In this document: piece after piece, positions 1-10,767 of the stretch
How positions within the stretch are numbered: the first letter of the stretch is position 1
Layout: each line of letters opens with the position of its first letter
Assembly (NCBI GenBank): GCA_010094025.1
Contig: ML991863.1
Location: 21,246-85,245, forward strand
Direction of reading: 5' to 3'
Source of the DNA: Viridothelium virens
Lineage: Eukaryota > Ascomycota > Dothideomycetes > Trypetheliales > Trypetheliaceae
DNA length: 64,000 nt
Made by a program: the position numbers and the translations under genes
Notes under the pieces: model-generated
What the model saw: the letters and a program-made list of their open reading frames with translations, nothing else
What the model was told of the DNA's origin: nothing
The model's database searches: none

Positions 1-2
1 TA

Positions 3-106
3 AACCCTGCAAGGTCTCTACAGCACGGAGAGCTCATAGGCGACGCAGGGTATGCTACTCAGGAAGGTGAACCCTGCAAGGTTTCTGCAGCGCAGAGAGC
101 TTACAG
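3..106. repeat. Two-copy direct repeat
   Basis: Two imperfect copies of a roughly 37-base segment, both starting AACCCTGCAAGG, begin at 3 and 70, a spacing of 67 bases. The rest of the stretch to 546 contains no reading frame I can support. Its last part is presumably the promoter of the following GTPase gene. Confidence 0.5.
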
Positions 107-546
107 GGATGTAAGTGTCTAAGACTTGCGAGGTGCCGTCTTCCATCCATCGCGCGGCCTTTGATCCACAGGCCGGAGATGGCAGGAAGACGGCGCAAGT
201 GGCACGAGATGATGCGAAGCGGCGGCGGACATCACATCAGCTGCTTTGTACCCTTGAATATTGAACTCTTAGAGGCGGATGACGCGGCTCAAAGATCCAG
301 CACGGTCTACACAATCGGCCTTTGATGGACGTCAAGAAGCGACGGAGGGATGTCGCCCACTAGGCTTTTGTACTTCCGAAGATTTAATGCAGTTGCGTAT
401 ATCCCCTTTCAGTCTACTTAAAATTTCTACCACTGTCACATCCAGTACTTTGGTATAACCATAAAAGCATTCCAGCTTATACAGACATTTCTTTTGATAC
501 CTTTCCTTTCTATGTCCAAGAAAGAAAGCATCTCATGTCTTATTAT

Positions 547-1164
547 ATGACTCCAAAAATATACTTCCACAAAATTGCAGTGTTGGGCGACAGTGGTGTG
601 GGAAAAACAGCTCTTGTGCTCAAGGGAAGTATCAAAGCTTAAACTATCTTGATCCGGCTAATTAAATTACAGTCCTGCATTAATAAGTTTTCAGACGATT
701 ATGAACCGACGATTAAGGATTCATATCGCAAGAATATCCAATCTAGTCATTACGACTTTCTATTGGATGTCCTCGACACACCTGGAGCAGAAGAGCACTT
801 GCAGATTCGAGAAGAATGCATAAAAGAAAGCGAGTGTTTCATCCTTATTTACAGCATCACATCGGAATCCTCGTTTGCTAAGATTCGAAATCTCCACGAA
901 GAAGTCCGACGTCTAAAGACTGACACACTATCGCCGGTTGTACTGGTAGGTACCAAGAGTGATCAAAGTGCGGAACGGAAGATTTCCACCCGTTGTGGCG
1001 AAAGCCTGGCTCAAGAACTCAATTGCAGGTTTATGGAAATTTCGGCGAAGTATGAAGATGTCGACTTTGTATTTGTCAGCGCCCTTCTCATTCTCCATCA
1101 ACAGTATGAGTTGGAAGAAAATCAAAGCTCCCGCAAGCCTATGGCGAAATGCGTAATTCTTTGA
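547..1164 (+). CDS. Ras-family small GTPase, splice donor damaged
   Basis: The start at 547 opens a P-loop (GDSGVGKT). The second exon (673-1164) holds switch I (YEPTI), the G3 motif DTPGAEE, the G4 motif TKSD, the G5 motif SAK and a C-terminal CaaX box (CVIL), which implies prenylation and membrane attachment. Together these make a complete Ras/Rap-like GTPase of about 186-190 residues, a molecular switch cycling between GTP and GDP. Aligning residue spacing to Ras places the exon junction after AAG at 624. There the intron begins GGAAGT instead of the consensus GTAAGT and ends ACAG at 672 (48 nt). The GT at 629 would shift the frame. The GT at 616 keeps the frame but removes three residues before switch I. 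The gene is therefore either a recent pseudogene, spliced at 616, or carries one wrong base. Family assignment is firm; functionality is not. Confidence 0.75.
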
Positions 1165-1997
1165 GAAAGGGACATAGATTTACGGAGTACAGATTGACTT
1201 TTGCTTGTGCATGTAGCTAGGTTTTTGTTAGACTAGCAGCGTGAAGAAGTAAAGTGTTATGGAGAACCCCTACAGCATTCATGAGGTTTTGTGTACATTT
1301 CCTTGATGACAGTTTTGCATGGTTCAAGCGTTGTGTGGTAGTGCTCACAGAAACTCCGTATAATTGGTTGATCATGTTTGCAGTCGAATTGGAGCATATT
1401 CCACTCGCACATACTGAACCAGGGAATACAATATCTGATTTGAGATAGTATGTCATCGATAGGAAATTCGCCACATTTTAATAGCGTTCAGGGATAGCAG
1501 ATAGTAAGTATGCTATCCTTGCTGATACCCAGCATTGATTGTGATCTGCATGTACTAAATCTTAGTACATTCAATAGAATTCTTATTAGGCAAGATACTG
1601 CTGGTCTTTGGATCACAGTCAGTAGTGCTTATTGGTCTGCGCCTTCAGGTCATATTTGGACTCCAAGATAAGTAATTCAGGATGCTCATGGGCCGAAGCC
1701 AAATGGGACAGCTTCAAGTAGATCCCGTCCATCATGAAAGTGATGATGCACAGGGAGGAAACTTTATCATTATATCACATCACTTGAGCATTGGATATTT
1801 GGGTACTCTCAACTTGTATCGCGGCACTTAAACAAATAGAAAAGAGTTAAGTATTGCTTTAGCTATATATGAAAATTTGAACCGTACAATTGGAAGCATC
1901 AAAACATAGTGGTGTTGAACCAATAACGAAAGCTCGCAATCTTATCGCAAGAGTGTCTCATAGGGGGCCCATAATGGACAACAAAAGAAGCCGGTAA
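1165..1997. other. No gene seen
   Basis: AT-rich stretch between the GTPase and a broken gene on the minus strand. Short open frames here have no recognisable content. Probably the GTPase 3' region and decayed sequence. Confidence 0.5.
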
Positions 1998-2756
1998 TTA
2001 AGGAACTGGTCCGATGTGTGATTTGGGATCATTGGGGTCTCGTCGTGGACAGTGCATAATCTCCGTGTATGTGATGCTTCCATCCTTAAGTGGCTGCACA
2101 GCCCAGGCAGTTGGCATAAGGTACTCCTTGTCAATCTCCACATGATTCGCTTTGATAGACATCTCGCCATCCTCCTCTTGATATTCAACGTAATGACCAT
2201 CATGGATCCTCTGGATTCCCAAAGCCTTTTCAGTGCACCAGGATTTAACGCACTCTTGCAGTTCGCGCCAGAACTGCGATGGTGCCTCCTTCAGACCAAC
2301 AGAGCTTTTGCATTGATAATCGATCGGGAGCCAGTCATCACCATCAAGGGCAAACTTTGTTGGATCAAAGTCATGTTCGTTAAACGCTGTAAGCTTGGAC
2401 GACCTTGTCCAGTACCGGTCGTAATGCGGACCCCAAGAACTGACCATGATATGTCCCTCAGGAAGTAAGCGATGTCGATGTAGAGCGGCTATAGCAAAAG
2501 CGTCTTGTAGACCATATTTTATTATTATGGATGCTGCGGCGTCGCGTGCTTGTTGGTTTAAGTCGATGCCGTGGAGCGGTAATTGGTTGAAGCTGTAACA
2601 CAAATTAGCAGATACACCGGGTCAGACTCAATGCGCATAATTATCACGAACGCGGAGGACACTCTAGTCAGCTTCTCCATAACGAGCTGGTATCACAAGC
2701 CGCGACCCGTCATAAGTCTTGTGAAGCTTTCTTGACAATGCGATCTTGCCCGCATC
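1998..2756 (-). pseudogene. Broken gene of unknown function
   Basis: A 200-residue minus-strand frame (1998-2600) has protein-like composition and a good intron acceptor at its start (GCTAAT branch, then TTACAG near 2592), but no in-frame ATG. Upstream, the minus strand at 2690-2756 reads as plausible coding sequence (KIALSRKLHKTYDG, LVIPARYGE) and then runs into in-frame stops. The pieces cannot be joined with canonical splice sites. I do not recognise the family. It follows the next gene directly on the same strand and might be its displaced 3' part, but I infer a separate, decayed gene. Confidence 0.4.
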
Positions 2757-5278
2757 TTAGAATGGAACGCGGAGGGGTCTTTCAATATATCCGCGGATGG
2801 TATCAAAGTCATCTGACTTTCTCCGAAGCCAGCGGAGTGGAGAGGAATCTATTCGCGCGTCATGACGTAAACTAAACCGGGGTTGGATGTAAGTCACCCT
2901 CATATTCACTAATAGAGAGAATTCGGTCCTGAAGTCTGTCATCACGTAACGTGATTGTGAATGCAACACATTGGCTTCCACCTTCATGGTAATGTAGGTT
3001 GAATAGTAAGTTGCCGAACGGTTCCTGACCCTTGAAGTCTCGTAGTACGAGATCAAGTCTGCCTTTGTCTAGAATCCATAAACCGGAAGGGCACTCGGTG
3101 TTTTTAAGACTGTCCACATTGTAAACCGTAGGTGTAGCTTTTAGTAGAGCTGGGAGTTGACGTTCAGGGACTAAGATTCGGATAAAAGGATACGGTTTGC
3201 GTTTGAGTAGGTATATCGGCTGATTTGGGTCGGCAAATTGTACTACTTCAGAGACGATCGCCGTATTAGTACTCTCAACCCCTACCCAACATTAGTGAAT
3301 TGCCTTCAAAATGTGGCACCTGTATCCTACACATGTTTCTCCAGTCCAATCTCGGACCTGGCGGGAACGTTTCCATGAGGAGTTGCAAGGAACCACTTGG
3401 TATTTGACTAGGAGGAGGAGACACTAAACAATGTGTTGAGAAATCCATATTTGTTGCTGGCCAAGACCCTAGAGAGTGGTTATTTACTTTAATCAAATCA
3501 AAGGACCAAAACTCACTACACGCCATGGTAAGTGGAGGATTTGACGTCGCGACCTTGAAAGGTTGTTGAAATCCGTTCGAAACGCGCTGGACATACTGAT
3601 CGACTGGCTGTTGGGCACCAAGCTGTAAGATAACTTCTTCTCTGCCATGGCTGACACGTTGGTGCTGCGGCATTTCCTGACCAGCTCCGGCAAAGGGGCG
3701 ATTATCTGTGTTAATCGAATATGGGAGTGACGAGTTTTGCTGAAGCTGACGCATGCTACTTTCTCCAGTATTTATCCAATTTTCTGGACCTAAGATGTCG
3801 CATCCTTCTTGTCTATGATTATCATTTGAGGATCGGTGAAGCATGGTATTTCCTGCGCCTGGTGAAGTCAGAAGTCGGGACTCAGGAAATGGGTTTGGAT
3901 TATTGACGATAGACTCGATAGGATTCGCTAAGTCAGCTCCTACTGAAACGGTCAATGATGTGCCAAAACTTCAGGAAAAACATAGCATCATACTTTGCTC
4001 CAACACTTCACAACGAGTCTCTGGAAATATGGACGCCACTGAGGCCATCCCTTGATCCACATCATCTGACGCGGCCGGATAGGATGACCCGTAGTGCGAG
4101 TTATCTTCTGCAGCTTGGGATTTTTGAGCTTGTTGTCGGACTTTGTCCTGCGTTGTCCTCACAATCATATAGATTGCTTGGAGCTCCTCCTTATTCACAC
4201 CAGAATCCGCCAGTTTCGTTCCAAGTGAATGTAGATGAATCCCGAGTAAACTCATTTGGTCGGAGATGAAGCTCAGAACAGCTGATAATGCAGAAGACCT
4301 TTCCACACGGTGCAGCGGTAGCTTTTCGTACTCAGCTCCCAGTATGCTTTGATTCGTGGAAGATCGATCAGTAATGGAGTGGTTTCCGAAATAATGGCTG
4401 AGCCGAGAGCGGCATTTTGCGCAAACGCCTTCAAAATAAGGAGTGAGCTCAGAATCTTGTGGAATTGAAAGGGTACAGCAAGAATCCTTGGATGTCATGC
4501 GTTGTTTCTTTCCCGGTCTCGGTTGTGTCTCTTTACTCTGAGTTGAGGTATTGAGATTGTAATTCAGATTCGAGATGCGTCGTCGCAAAACACGATCCTG
4601 TGTCTCTAGCAGGTGATCCAATGGCGGATATTCCGTCTGATTCGTTCGAGTGTGATGAGGCTCATTTCGTCGAAGACCTACAGCTTTATTGCAGACTTCT
4701 CGGATGAATGGTGCGCCAAAGGTCTTCTTCTCCGTCCTTTTCGATGACTTTGCTTCTGCCTGACGACTGAACTGCGCAAGAAATGCTCCTCTTGAATCTT
4801 TGTCTGTCTTTACAAATGACCAAATAAGCTCCAGAGAATTTTTGCCAAGTTTGTCATCGCTGCAATATGTGCCACATATCATCTCTTCCTGAGGAATCCG
4901 CCATTGCTCTCTTATTTGTTCTTTCAACTGGCACTGGTGATGCCGGACATCAGATGCCTTTTTGAGTCGTTCGAACTCAGCCCGGTCGACTTTTGCTTCT
5001 GCCTCTGCCACGGTGAGACCGCAGGCGGTGTGAAGTTTGTTCTTGATGAAAAAGCCCCAAAGAGTGTCGAATAGATTCACAGTTTCCTTAGCTTTGCATT
5101 GCAGAAGCTCGATGATGAAGACGGCCTTCTCTTTATCCGTGCCACTGCGGAGCCTGCGATTAACCAGCTCATCTGCGTCACTGGATTTGGAGTTGAGGAC
5201 GTCTTGAGGAGTAATAATATGAAATTCTCTGTCAATCATCCCGATCTCAGTTTCCAGCACGTGTGAGAGATCAGGCAA
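2757..5278 (-). CDS. Hypothetical protein, four exons (about 796 aa)
   Basis: No recognised domain. Exons on the minus strand are 5278-3982, 3942-3286, 3242-2898 and 2848-2757. The three introns (39, 43 and 49 nt) all have GT-AG ends and each restores the frame exactly, which argues for a real four-exon gene. The first 400 residues are charged and helical, with a basic stretch around residues 165-185. A CxxC-type pair (VCAKC) lies near residue 290. The middle is rich in Gln, Ser and Pro. The last third (about residues 650-770) looks like a compact beta-rich domain. A large palindrome lies just upstream of the start. A nuclear role is possible from composition but is only a guess. The first two introns are near the lower size limit for fungi. 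Confidence 0.6.
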
Positions 5279-5288
5279 CAGTTTTCTT

Positions 5289-5341
5289 ACGCTAGACGAA
5301 CCAAAAACTAGGAATTCCTAGTTTTTGTTTTGGTCTAGCGT
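5289..5341. promoter_or_regulatory. 53-bp imperfect palindrome upstream of the minus-strand gene
   Basis: Positions 5302-5327 form a perfect 26-base palindrome centred on GGAATTCC with AACTA/TAGTT arms. Outer arms ACGCTAGAC (5289-5297) and GTCTAGCGT (5333-5341) are also exact reverse complements, separated from the core by short mismatched spacers. It sits 11 bases upstream of the start codon at 5278. It could be a cruciform, a dimeric regulator site, or the footprint of a small inverted-repeat element. Confidence 0.7.
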
Positions 5342-6666
5342 CCATCTTTGCATGATCTATGTGGCACGGGACAAGGGGTTGGGTCCACAATGTGTGGACC
5401 ATATGCACTATCAAATAGCCTGGACGCAGAAGCGAGTGAAGAGCGCCACAGGAAGCTTTGGCTCCAGCTCAGGGTCATGTCCAAAACTTCAATCTCCGCA
5501 GTCCCGTTATGTGGAGATCTCCGGACGGCTAGCTGAGTTCAAGCGTATTAAAGGAGGCACTCTTGCGAAGCTGCATCAGTCTATCAGCTCAGAACTACTT
5601 GGAATACCTCACATGGTCTATAACAATCCAACGTCGTGTACTCAGTCTCTAAACTGAGTGTATCTCTGTGAGAGCCCTCTTAATCTACGTTCTTTGCCTC
5701 CGACACAAGTCACAAGACGCAACCCAGAAATCGAAGACTTGGGATTATCATGCAAAGTGGAGAAATGAGAAGAGACATCGTGAGTGGTAGATCTCGTCCA
5801 ATGAGACATGACTGATAAGCAGGCGTAGAAGATCATCACTGACATTGTTGTCACCTCTGAGCCCAACAGCCCAAGTTGGAATAGTCCCACTTCTGGTCGC
5901 ACCACGGAGATCCTCGCAGAAAAGCAAGCATCTGGTCATCCCCTGGTAAACTTATTACTCAAATTTATGCACTCGCCGGTAAAGGAGTGCGTTTCTTGTC
6001 TGGCGGTTGTCCTGAAAAGCTGCGTGGCTTCAGAGGATGACACGTATCAGCTGATCAATCCCATTGATGATTTAACGAGATTCTCGGGGCTTTAGCTTGA
6101 TTGGGTTTGTGGTCTGCTGATGGATTGGACCTTTCCATGAATTAGTAAATATTGTATCAGTTTTCTTTCTAGTTGGAAGAAGGGTGCTCGATGTATATCT
6201 CTGAACCATATGTTGCCACAGGCTGCAGCCTGACTGTTTCGACACATACTGCAATCTATACTGATCACCTTCTCGGTCAAAATGGGGTCATGCCGGGCCG
6301 CGAAAGCACCTTGCATTTCGTGGCGTATTGTTTCTATTACGATCATTATACCCTTGAGCGGAAACTTGAACAAGGTGTTGGACCTGCAAGGTGATGTAAC
6401 GAGCTACGCTTTGGAAGACTTCGCCCCTATGTCTCGTGTCCTAGATGTAGTGCCGGCATACGGCCTCTGCATGAGGTGGGTCTATCCTTGCCCCCCCTCA
6501 GCAAAGGATGCAGTACGCGGCCCCTCTTGCCAGATTGGTAGATGCCTTTTCGCATCAAGAAGTGTTAAAATCCAGAGGGGTTGCGTGATAATAGTGCATC
6601 ACATAGTCTTAACTATCTCCTTCCAATCCCATCCTTACCACACCTGGTTCCACATTTCTATCGAAC
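5342..6666. other. No gene supported
   Basis: Several frames under 150 codons exist on both strands but none has domain-like content, a plausible start context or matching introns. The final 150 bases before 6667 are presumably the promoter of the next gene. Confidence 0.4.
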
Positions 6667-7101
6667 ATGTCTTCTGCCGGTGGCGGCATTTGCATTCAGA
6701 TACCGGTCGAACGACTTGAATCAATCTTAGCGGAAACCTTGTCATCGACCCATAAACGATGTGATCAGCTCGAGGATCTTCCAATCCTGTCCATCTATGA
6801 CCACTTGGAAGAGATACAGTCCACTTTGAAGACATTAACAGAAGCTTATTCCAGAATTTGCGAATTCTACAAAGCGAGTCCGGTTGACTCGGCTTCGAGA
6901 CAGATTATTGATGATTTAGGCTTACAATCGCGGCTAAGGAACACCATTGTTCCTATCTGTCAGCATGTTGACCAGATTGTTGATGGTCCCGAATGTACAA
7001 GTCGGATCCTCTCCTTCTCTGCACCGGTTATCTGTAGATGTGAGCGACTCCTGGGCCGGAAGCAATCTCTTTCTCGTACGGCATTCATAACATACGATTG
7101 A
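6667..7101 (+). CDS. Small helical protein of unknown function (144 aa)
   Basis: An intronless ATG-to-stop frame with protein-like composition. The middle (about residues 35-70) reads as amphipathic helix with regular Leu/Ile spacing (HLEEIQSTLKTLTEAY). There is no signal peptide or membrane segment. A second helical stretch around residues 85-110 suggests a small helical bundle. It stands alone between gene-poor stretches and I do not recognise the family. The ORF could be lineage-specific. Confidence 0.5.
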   Translation: MSSAGGGICIQIPVERLESILAETLSSTHKRCDQLEDLPILSIYDHLEEIQSTLKTLTEAYSRICEFYKASPVDSASRQIIDDLGLQSRLRNTIVPICQHVDQIVDGPECTSRILSFSAPVICRCERLLGRKQSLSRTAFITYD

Positions 7102-8329
7102 CAGCGGTTGCTTGATGGAGAAAAGTAACATGACCGCGGCAGGATTGGCTATGATTGGAAGAACTTTGGTGTGATAGGTGGTACGGTAATTCTTTACCAC
7201 GGGAGTGTGCTGCACTTTGGAGATTTTAGTACCTGGTGGACGTCTAAAGCAAATGCATCAGCAGAGTAACTGAAAGAGAGTAGTAAGAGGGATCCCAAAA
7301 TTCCATGATTTTGACAATAAACTCCTTTCTGACGTATTTCCCGTTGAGCTATCTGCTGGGCTTCAAGCAAGAGCAGGTGCTCTACGCTGTGCTCCTCTGT
7401 GGCCCATTTCCAGGAGTTTGCCAAAAAAAAAAAAAAATAAAGATAAATTAAGTACTCCTAGCCGAAGACTAATCGAGCGAAAGCCTACTGAGCTTGCAGA
7501 AAGGTCATGGGTCAGAACGCTCCTCTACAGCCATATTCATTGCGTGAAGTGTTAGGAGTAAGACCACCCACACACTCGGAGATCCGGCCCGTACTTCCGA
7601 ACCTGGGTACTCTACTTTATCGTAGAGTACTGTACGCGGCCCGCCGTAGCCCGGTACGGTACTCGCGCTTTTGTCATGGAGTTAGCCTCGATAATTTGAG
7701 TACACAGTTAGTTCCAACCCCCCTGCGAGATACCTAGACTCTCTTTGCTGCAGCCACGGGACACTATCGGAACCCCATGCTCGACCCGGGAGCTGAACCT
7801 TCCTGCAGCCGTAGGAGACTAAAGTCGAAGCCCCTCAGCCAGCCATAACAGACTAAGAATCGGAGCGCCTAAATTAGCTGCAGGAGAAATATAGAGTAGA
7901 GATGATCCATCTCTTATCCCAAACACCTTGTATAAGAATGGAGAGCCGAGCCTATGCTTTTCAGCGCACCGCTGGAAACTAACCATTACCTCATGGAAAA
8001 CAGTTTAACTTTGAACTTTCCGAAAGAATCTGAGATAAAACACTCAATGACACGACTCCAGGACTACATAGTCACCCATGTTCGTTGGCATGGCGCTTGG
8101 AACGACGAGACATTTGAGCTCCCGTACAGCCCAGGAAAGACCTACGAGGTCAGCGCGCGCTCGAGTGAAAAGAGAGGTAGAGACTAATGTGACGTAGAGC
8201 ACACTTGCTTCGATAGAGCAGCTGCGCGGGACAGAGGGAAATCTCCTGGGCTTATACACTGAATGTATCAGATTGACACCTGAAAACTGGAACGCCCACT
8301 ATCATCCAAACTGTGTGTTTAGTGCCAGG
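7102..8329. other. Gene-poor stretch with a hairpin at 7607-7630
   Basis: Contains a 13-base A tract near 7424 and a perfect nine-base inverted repeat, GTACTCTAC (7607-7615) and GTAGAGTAC (7622-7630), with a six-base loop. A 77-codon frame at 7954-8187 starts with ATG, but I cannot tell whether it is real or an upstream exon of the following gene. Confidence 0.4.
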
Positions 8330-8923
8330 ATGATCGAACCGACCATGGCGTCGACGACCAAAGTAGATGCTTCTTCCACTGAATCAATGGGACCTCCGCT
8401 TATAGACAACACCACTGATCTCTTCAATCAGGAGGCTGGGAAAAAGGTTGCGCTGCCCGGAAAACGGAAGCGCGTGGCACTCATAACGCGCCAACAGCCA
8501 AGCAAGTCAACTCAGGGCATCTTGGCTCGGATTCCCAAGCTTCTCGAGTATACTGGAGAGTATTGGCATTTTCTAGATGGGACCAAGGCTGCATCAGGAT
8601 CCATTGCCAAAGCGGACAAAACTGTCATTCTGGATATTGGTCATGCTTTCCGTTGCAGCTCTTACGATATCATTCTTGGGTTCTGCCTGGTTCAAGAAGC
8701 CACACTTATGGATGGTGTTCCGTCTGAGGACGTCTGCCAAGCTTACTGCCCGCTCTACAGAGTTAGACGTTTTGCTGATGCTGAAGAGGCTAAGGCAAAT
8801 ATGCTTCTTGACGCCACGGATCATTGTATCAGTACCATAGGATCCTATGTAATTCTGGGAAAAGGGACACGAGTTGATGGGCTATGGTGCCAAGATCGAG
8901 AGGGGGAGGCAATTGGAATGTAA
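8330..8923 (+). CDS. Hypothetical protein (197 aa)
   Basis: A single-exon frame with in-frame ATG at 8330. A low-complexity N-terminus leads to a basic patch (GKRKRVALITRQQ, about residues 42-54) that could act as a nuclear localisation signal, then about 120 residues of globular composition with four cysteines. I recognise no domain. There is no signal peptide. An upstream exon is possible because the frame stays open before the ATG. Confidence 0.4.
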   Translation: MIEPTMASTTKVDASSTESMGPPLIDNTTDLFNQEAGKKVALPGKRKRVALITRQQPSKSTQGILARIPKLLEYTGEYWHFLDGTKAASGSIAKADKTVILDIGHAFRCSSYDIILGFCLVQEATLMDGVPSEDVCQAYCPLYRVRRFADAEEAKANMLLDATDHCISTIGSYVILGKGTRVDGLWCQDREGEAIGM

Positions 8924-9121
8924 TCTCGTGGCGAGTCAAGGATGTCTAAGGCTATTCCTCTACAGCTTTGGAGCCTCCTCGCAAAAAACCAGTTGTCTGC
9001 TGCAAAACATTGCTTTTTATCCACTTTGATCACAATAAATTGCTCTCTTCCATTCTTGACTGTTTCATTGAAGGTTGAGATAATATGTCCATTTCGCACA
9101 TTGCCGGAAATTGGGGATGAA

Positions 9122-9172
9122 GTAGGGTGAGGGCGAGGTAGGTTGGGGCGAGGTAGGATGAGGGCGAGGTAG
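9122..9172. repeat. G-rich short tandem repeat
   Basis: Three imperfect copies of a 15-17 base unit around GGGCGAGGTAGG, lying between the convergent 8330-8923 gene and the DUF7730-like gene. Confidence 0.7.
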
Positions 9173-9274
9173 AAGGAGCGTCGTAATGAGTGTCCGGTGT
9201 TGAGCCAGGTGTCAATGATTCGTTTCGAGAAATGAAGGTATCTGAATAGCTAAAGGAGAATCTATGCTGTAGCA

Positions 9275-10354
9275 TCATCGTTCTCCTTCGCCCTTAGCAC
9301 GTACGGGATATCGCCCATCGGCGTCATAGAACTGCGTCTCCACTGGCCATCCAGATCTCCGAGCAGCATCAAGAAACTGACTGTGATACAGAGGGTCGTC
9401 ACCTTGACGACGTGTAATGAGCATGGGAATGTCATCCAACCTTGGTTGCTTTTGTAATCTGATAATTGTGATTTTAATCTCCGTTGGGAGTGACTTCAAG
9501 ATAGCCCAAGCTGTGTCAGTCACTCGTGGCCCTGGGGAATTCTCGTCCAAGTCACTGAACCAAAGTGTATCATCATAAATCTTGTAATCTGAGGGCAAGA
9601 TGAGTTTTAGGCTTTTGAGGTTCGAAGCCGTCCTAAGCATTTTTGGGGCATCTTGAAGTCTGATCCAGTCAAAGACGCCTTCTGGGGGTGGGAACCTTTG
9701 ATCTTGGTCCAGAAGATATTCGTTGAGATAGTATTCTCGTGACCCCTGTGCCGAGGTTGGTTGGATAGATAGCCCATGGAAGGGGATATGAAGTGCTAAA
9801 TGCTGAACAGAACTGATATGGTTTTTGAAGAAGCGGAGAAATTTGGCTGCATCAAACCATCCACAGCTACCAGAGAACCGGAAGTCATTACAACGGAAGA
9901 AGACATCAACTGCTTCAGACCAAATCATGCTATTAAGCTGAAATGGCTGTAGATAAGTTCTCCATACCGTCCGCAATCTTTGGTAGCTTCTAGAACGCAA
10001 AATTCCAATCTTATTTGGTTCGGATGACATTGGCGCCAGTTCAAAGGGCTCATCAAAGATGAGAAGATATTTGTAGATTTCAGCACGGATCTCGAGGGGT
10101 ATTGCCATCAATCGACTATTCTGCCGCTGTATATAGATCGCTTCTTTTCTGTGCTTTTGCAGCTGTTGCTCATTACACAACGTGGAAAGTGGGGGAGTCC
10201 AAGAATGCCGTGGTAGACTACCTTCCAATAAAAGCTTTTGTAGCCGATTAAGTTTTTCTCCCAGCTTTTTTAGTCCGCGTTGTAGAACATCTTGTGAAGG
10301 TAAGCGCTTCAATGGTCGGTGCCGCTTGTTGAGGACAGTTCGCTGGATGGGCAT
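9275..10354 (-). CDS. F-box/DUF7730-like fungal protein (359 aa)
   Basis: The first in-frame ATG on the minus strand is at 10354; the frame stays open to 10549 without another ATG. A basic helical N-terminus (about residues 1-75) precedes the signature LMAIPLEIRAEIYKYLL (about 82-98), which resembles the F-box-like start of a large family of fungal proteins annotated DUF7730 or F-box-like. The rest matches that family in style: conserved Trp and Phe-rich segments on the theme of counting fallen relatives, such as WSEAVDVFFRCNDF and HISSVQHLALHI. Such proteins may be ubiquitin-ligase adaptors, but function is generally undetermined. Single exon. Confidence 0.6.
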   Translation of the reverse strand: MPIQRTVLNKRHRPLKRLPSQDVLQRGLKKLGEKLNRLQKLLLEGSLPRHSWTPPLSTLCNEQQLQKHRKEAIYIQRQNSRLMAIPLEIRAEIYKYLLIFDEPFELAPMSSEPNKIGILRSRSYQRLRTVWRTYLQPFQLNSMIWSEAVDVFFRCNDFRFSGSCGWFDAAKFLRFFKNHISSVQHLALHIPFHGLSIQPTSAQGSREYYLNEYLLDQDQRFPPPEGVFDWIRLQDAPKMLRTASNLKSLKLILPSDYKIYDDTLWFSDLDENSPGPRVTDTAWAILKSLPTEIKITIIRLQKQPRLDDIPMLITRRQGDDPLYHSQFLDAARRSGWPVETQFYDADGRYPVRAKGEGER

Positions 10355-10767
10355 CTTCCAACTTTCTGGTGCAAATTTTGGAAACAGTTGTCGATATGCT
10401 TCAGGAGGTACTGGATAATGCAGCTGGGACGGGCGAAAATTGCGGCATAGACGGCTTAAAAAAAGGTAGCGTAGGCGGCTCAAAAAATGTAGCAAGGACG
10501 GGGCAATATATGTAGCCTGGGCAGACAATATTAGTAGTTTGCTGACCACCTACGGAATATACCCTGGAACAGGTCAAGTTGAATCGTACCTAGGTACCTA
10601 AGGGATTTCTGAAAGGGTATCCCTGTGTGTGATACAAAGCTTAATTAAGATCTAAACCCAATTCGGTACAAAACTAATATCTGCATGAGACAAGAAGGCA
10701 AAGACCAGTCAATTCGTAGATGTTAACAAATATCATCAAACGCCCCTAATGAAATAATCACAAGTCC
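10355..10767. other. No gene seen
   Basis: Upstream region of the DUF7730-like gene and downstream region of the coiled-coil gene. The frame of the former remains open to 10549, so an unannotated 5' exon could begin here. Otherwise nothing is recognisable. Confidence 0.4.

Noticed and set aside
1-112. Telomere-like repeat at the window start (AACCCTGC)
   Set aside because: Only two copies, 67 bases apart, with no TTAGGG array.
7507-7737. 76-codon frame over the 7607-7630 hairpin
   Set aside because: Basic, low-complexity translation with no homology-like features; the hairpin is better explained as non-coding.
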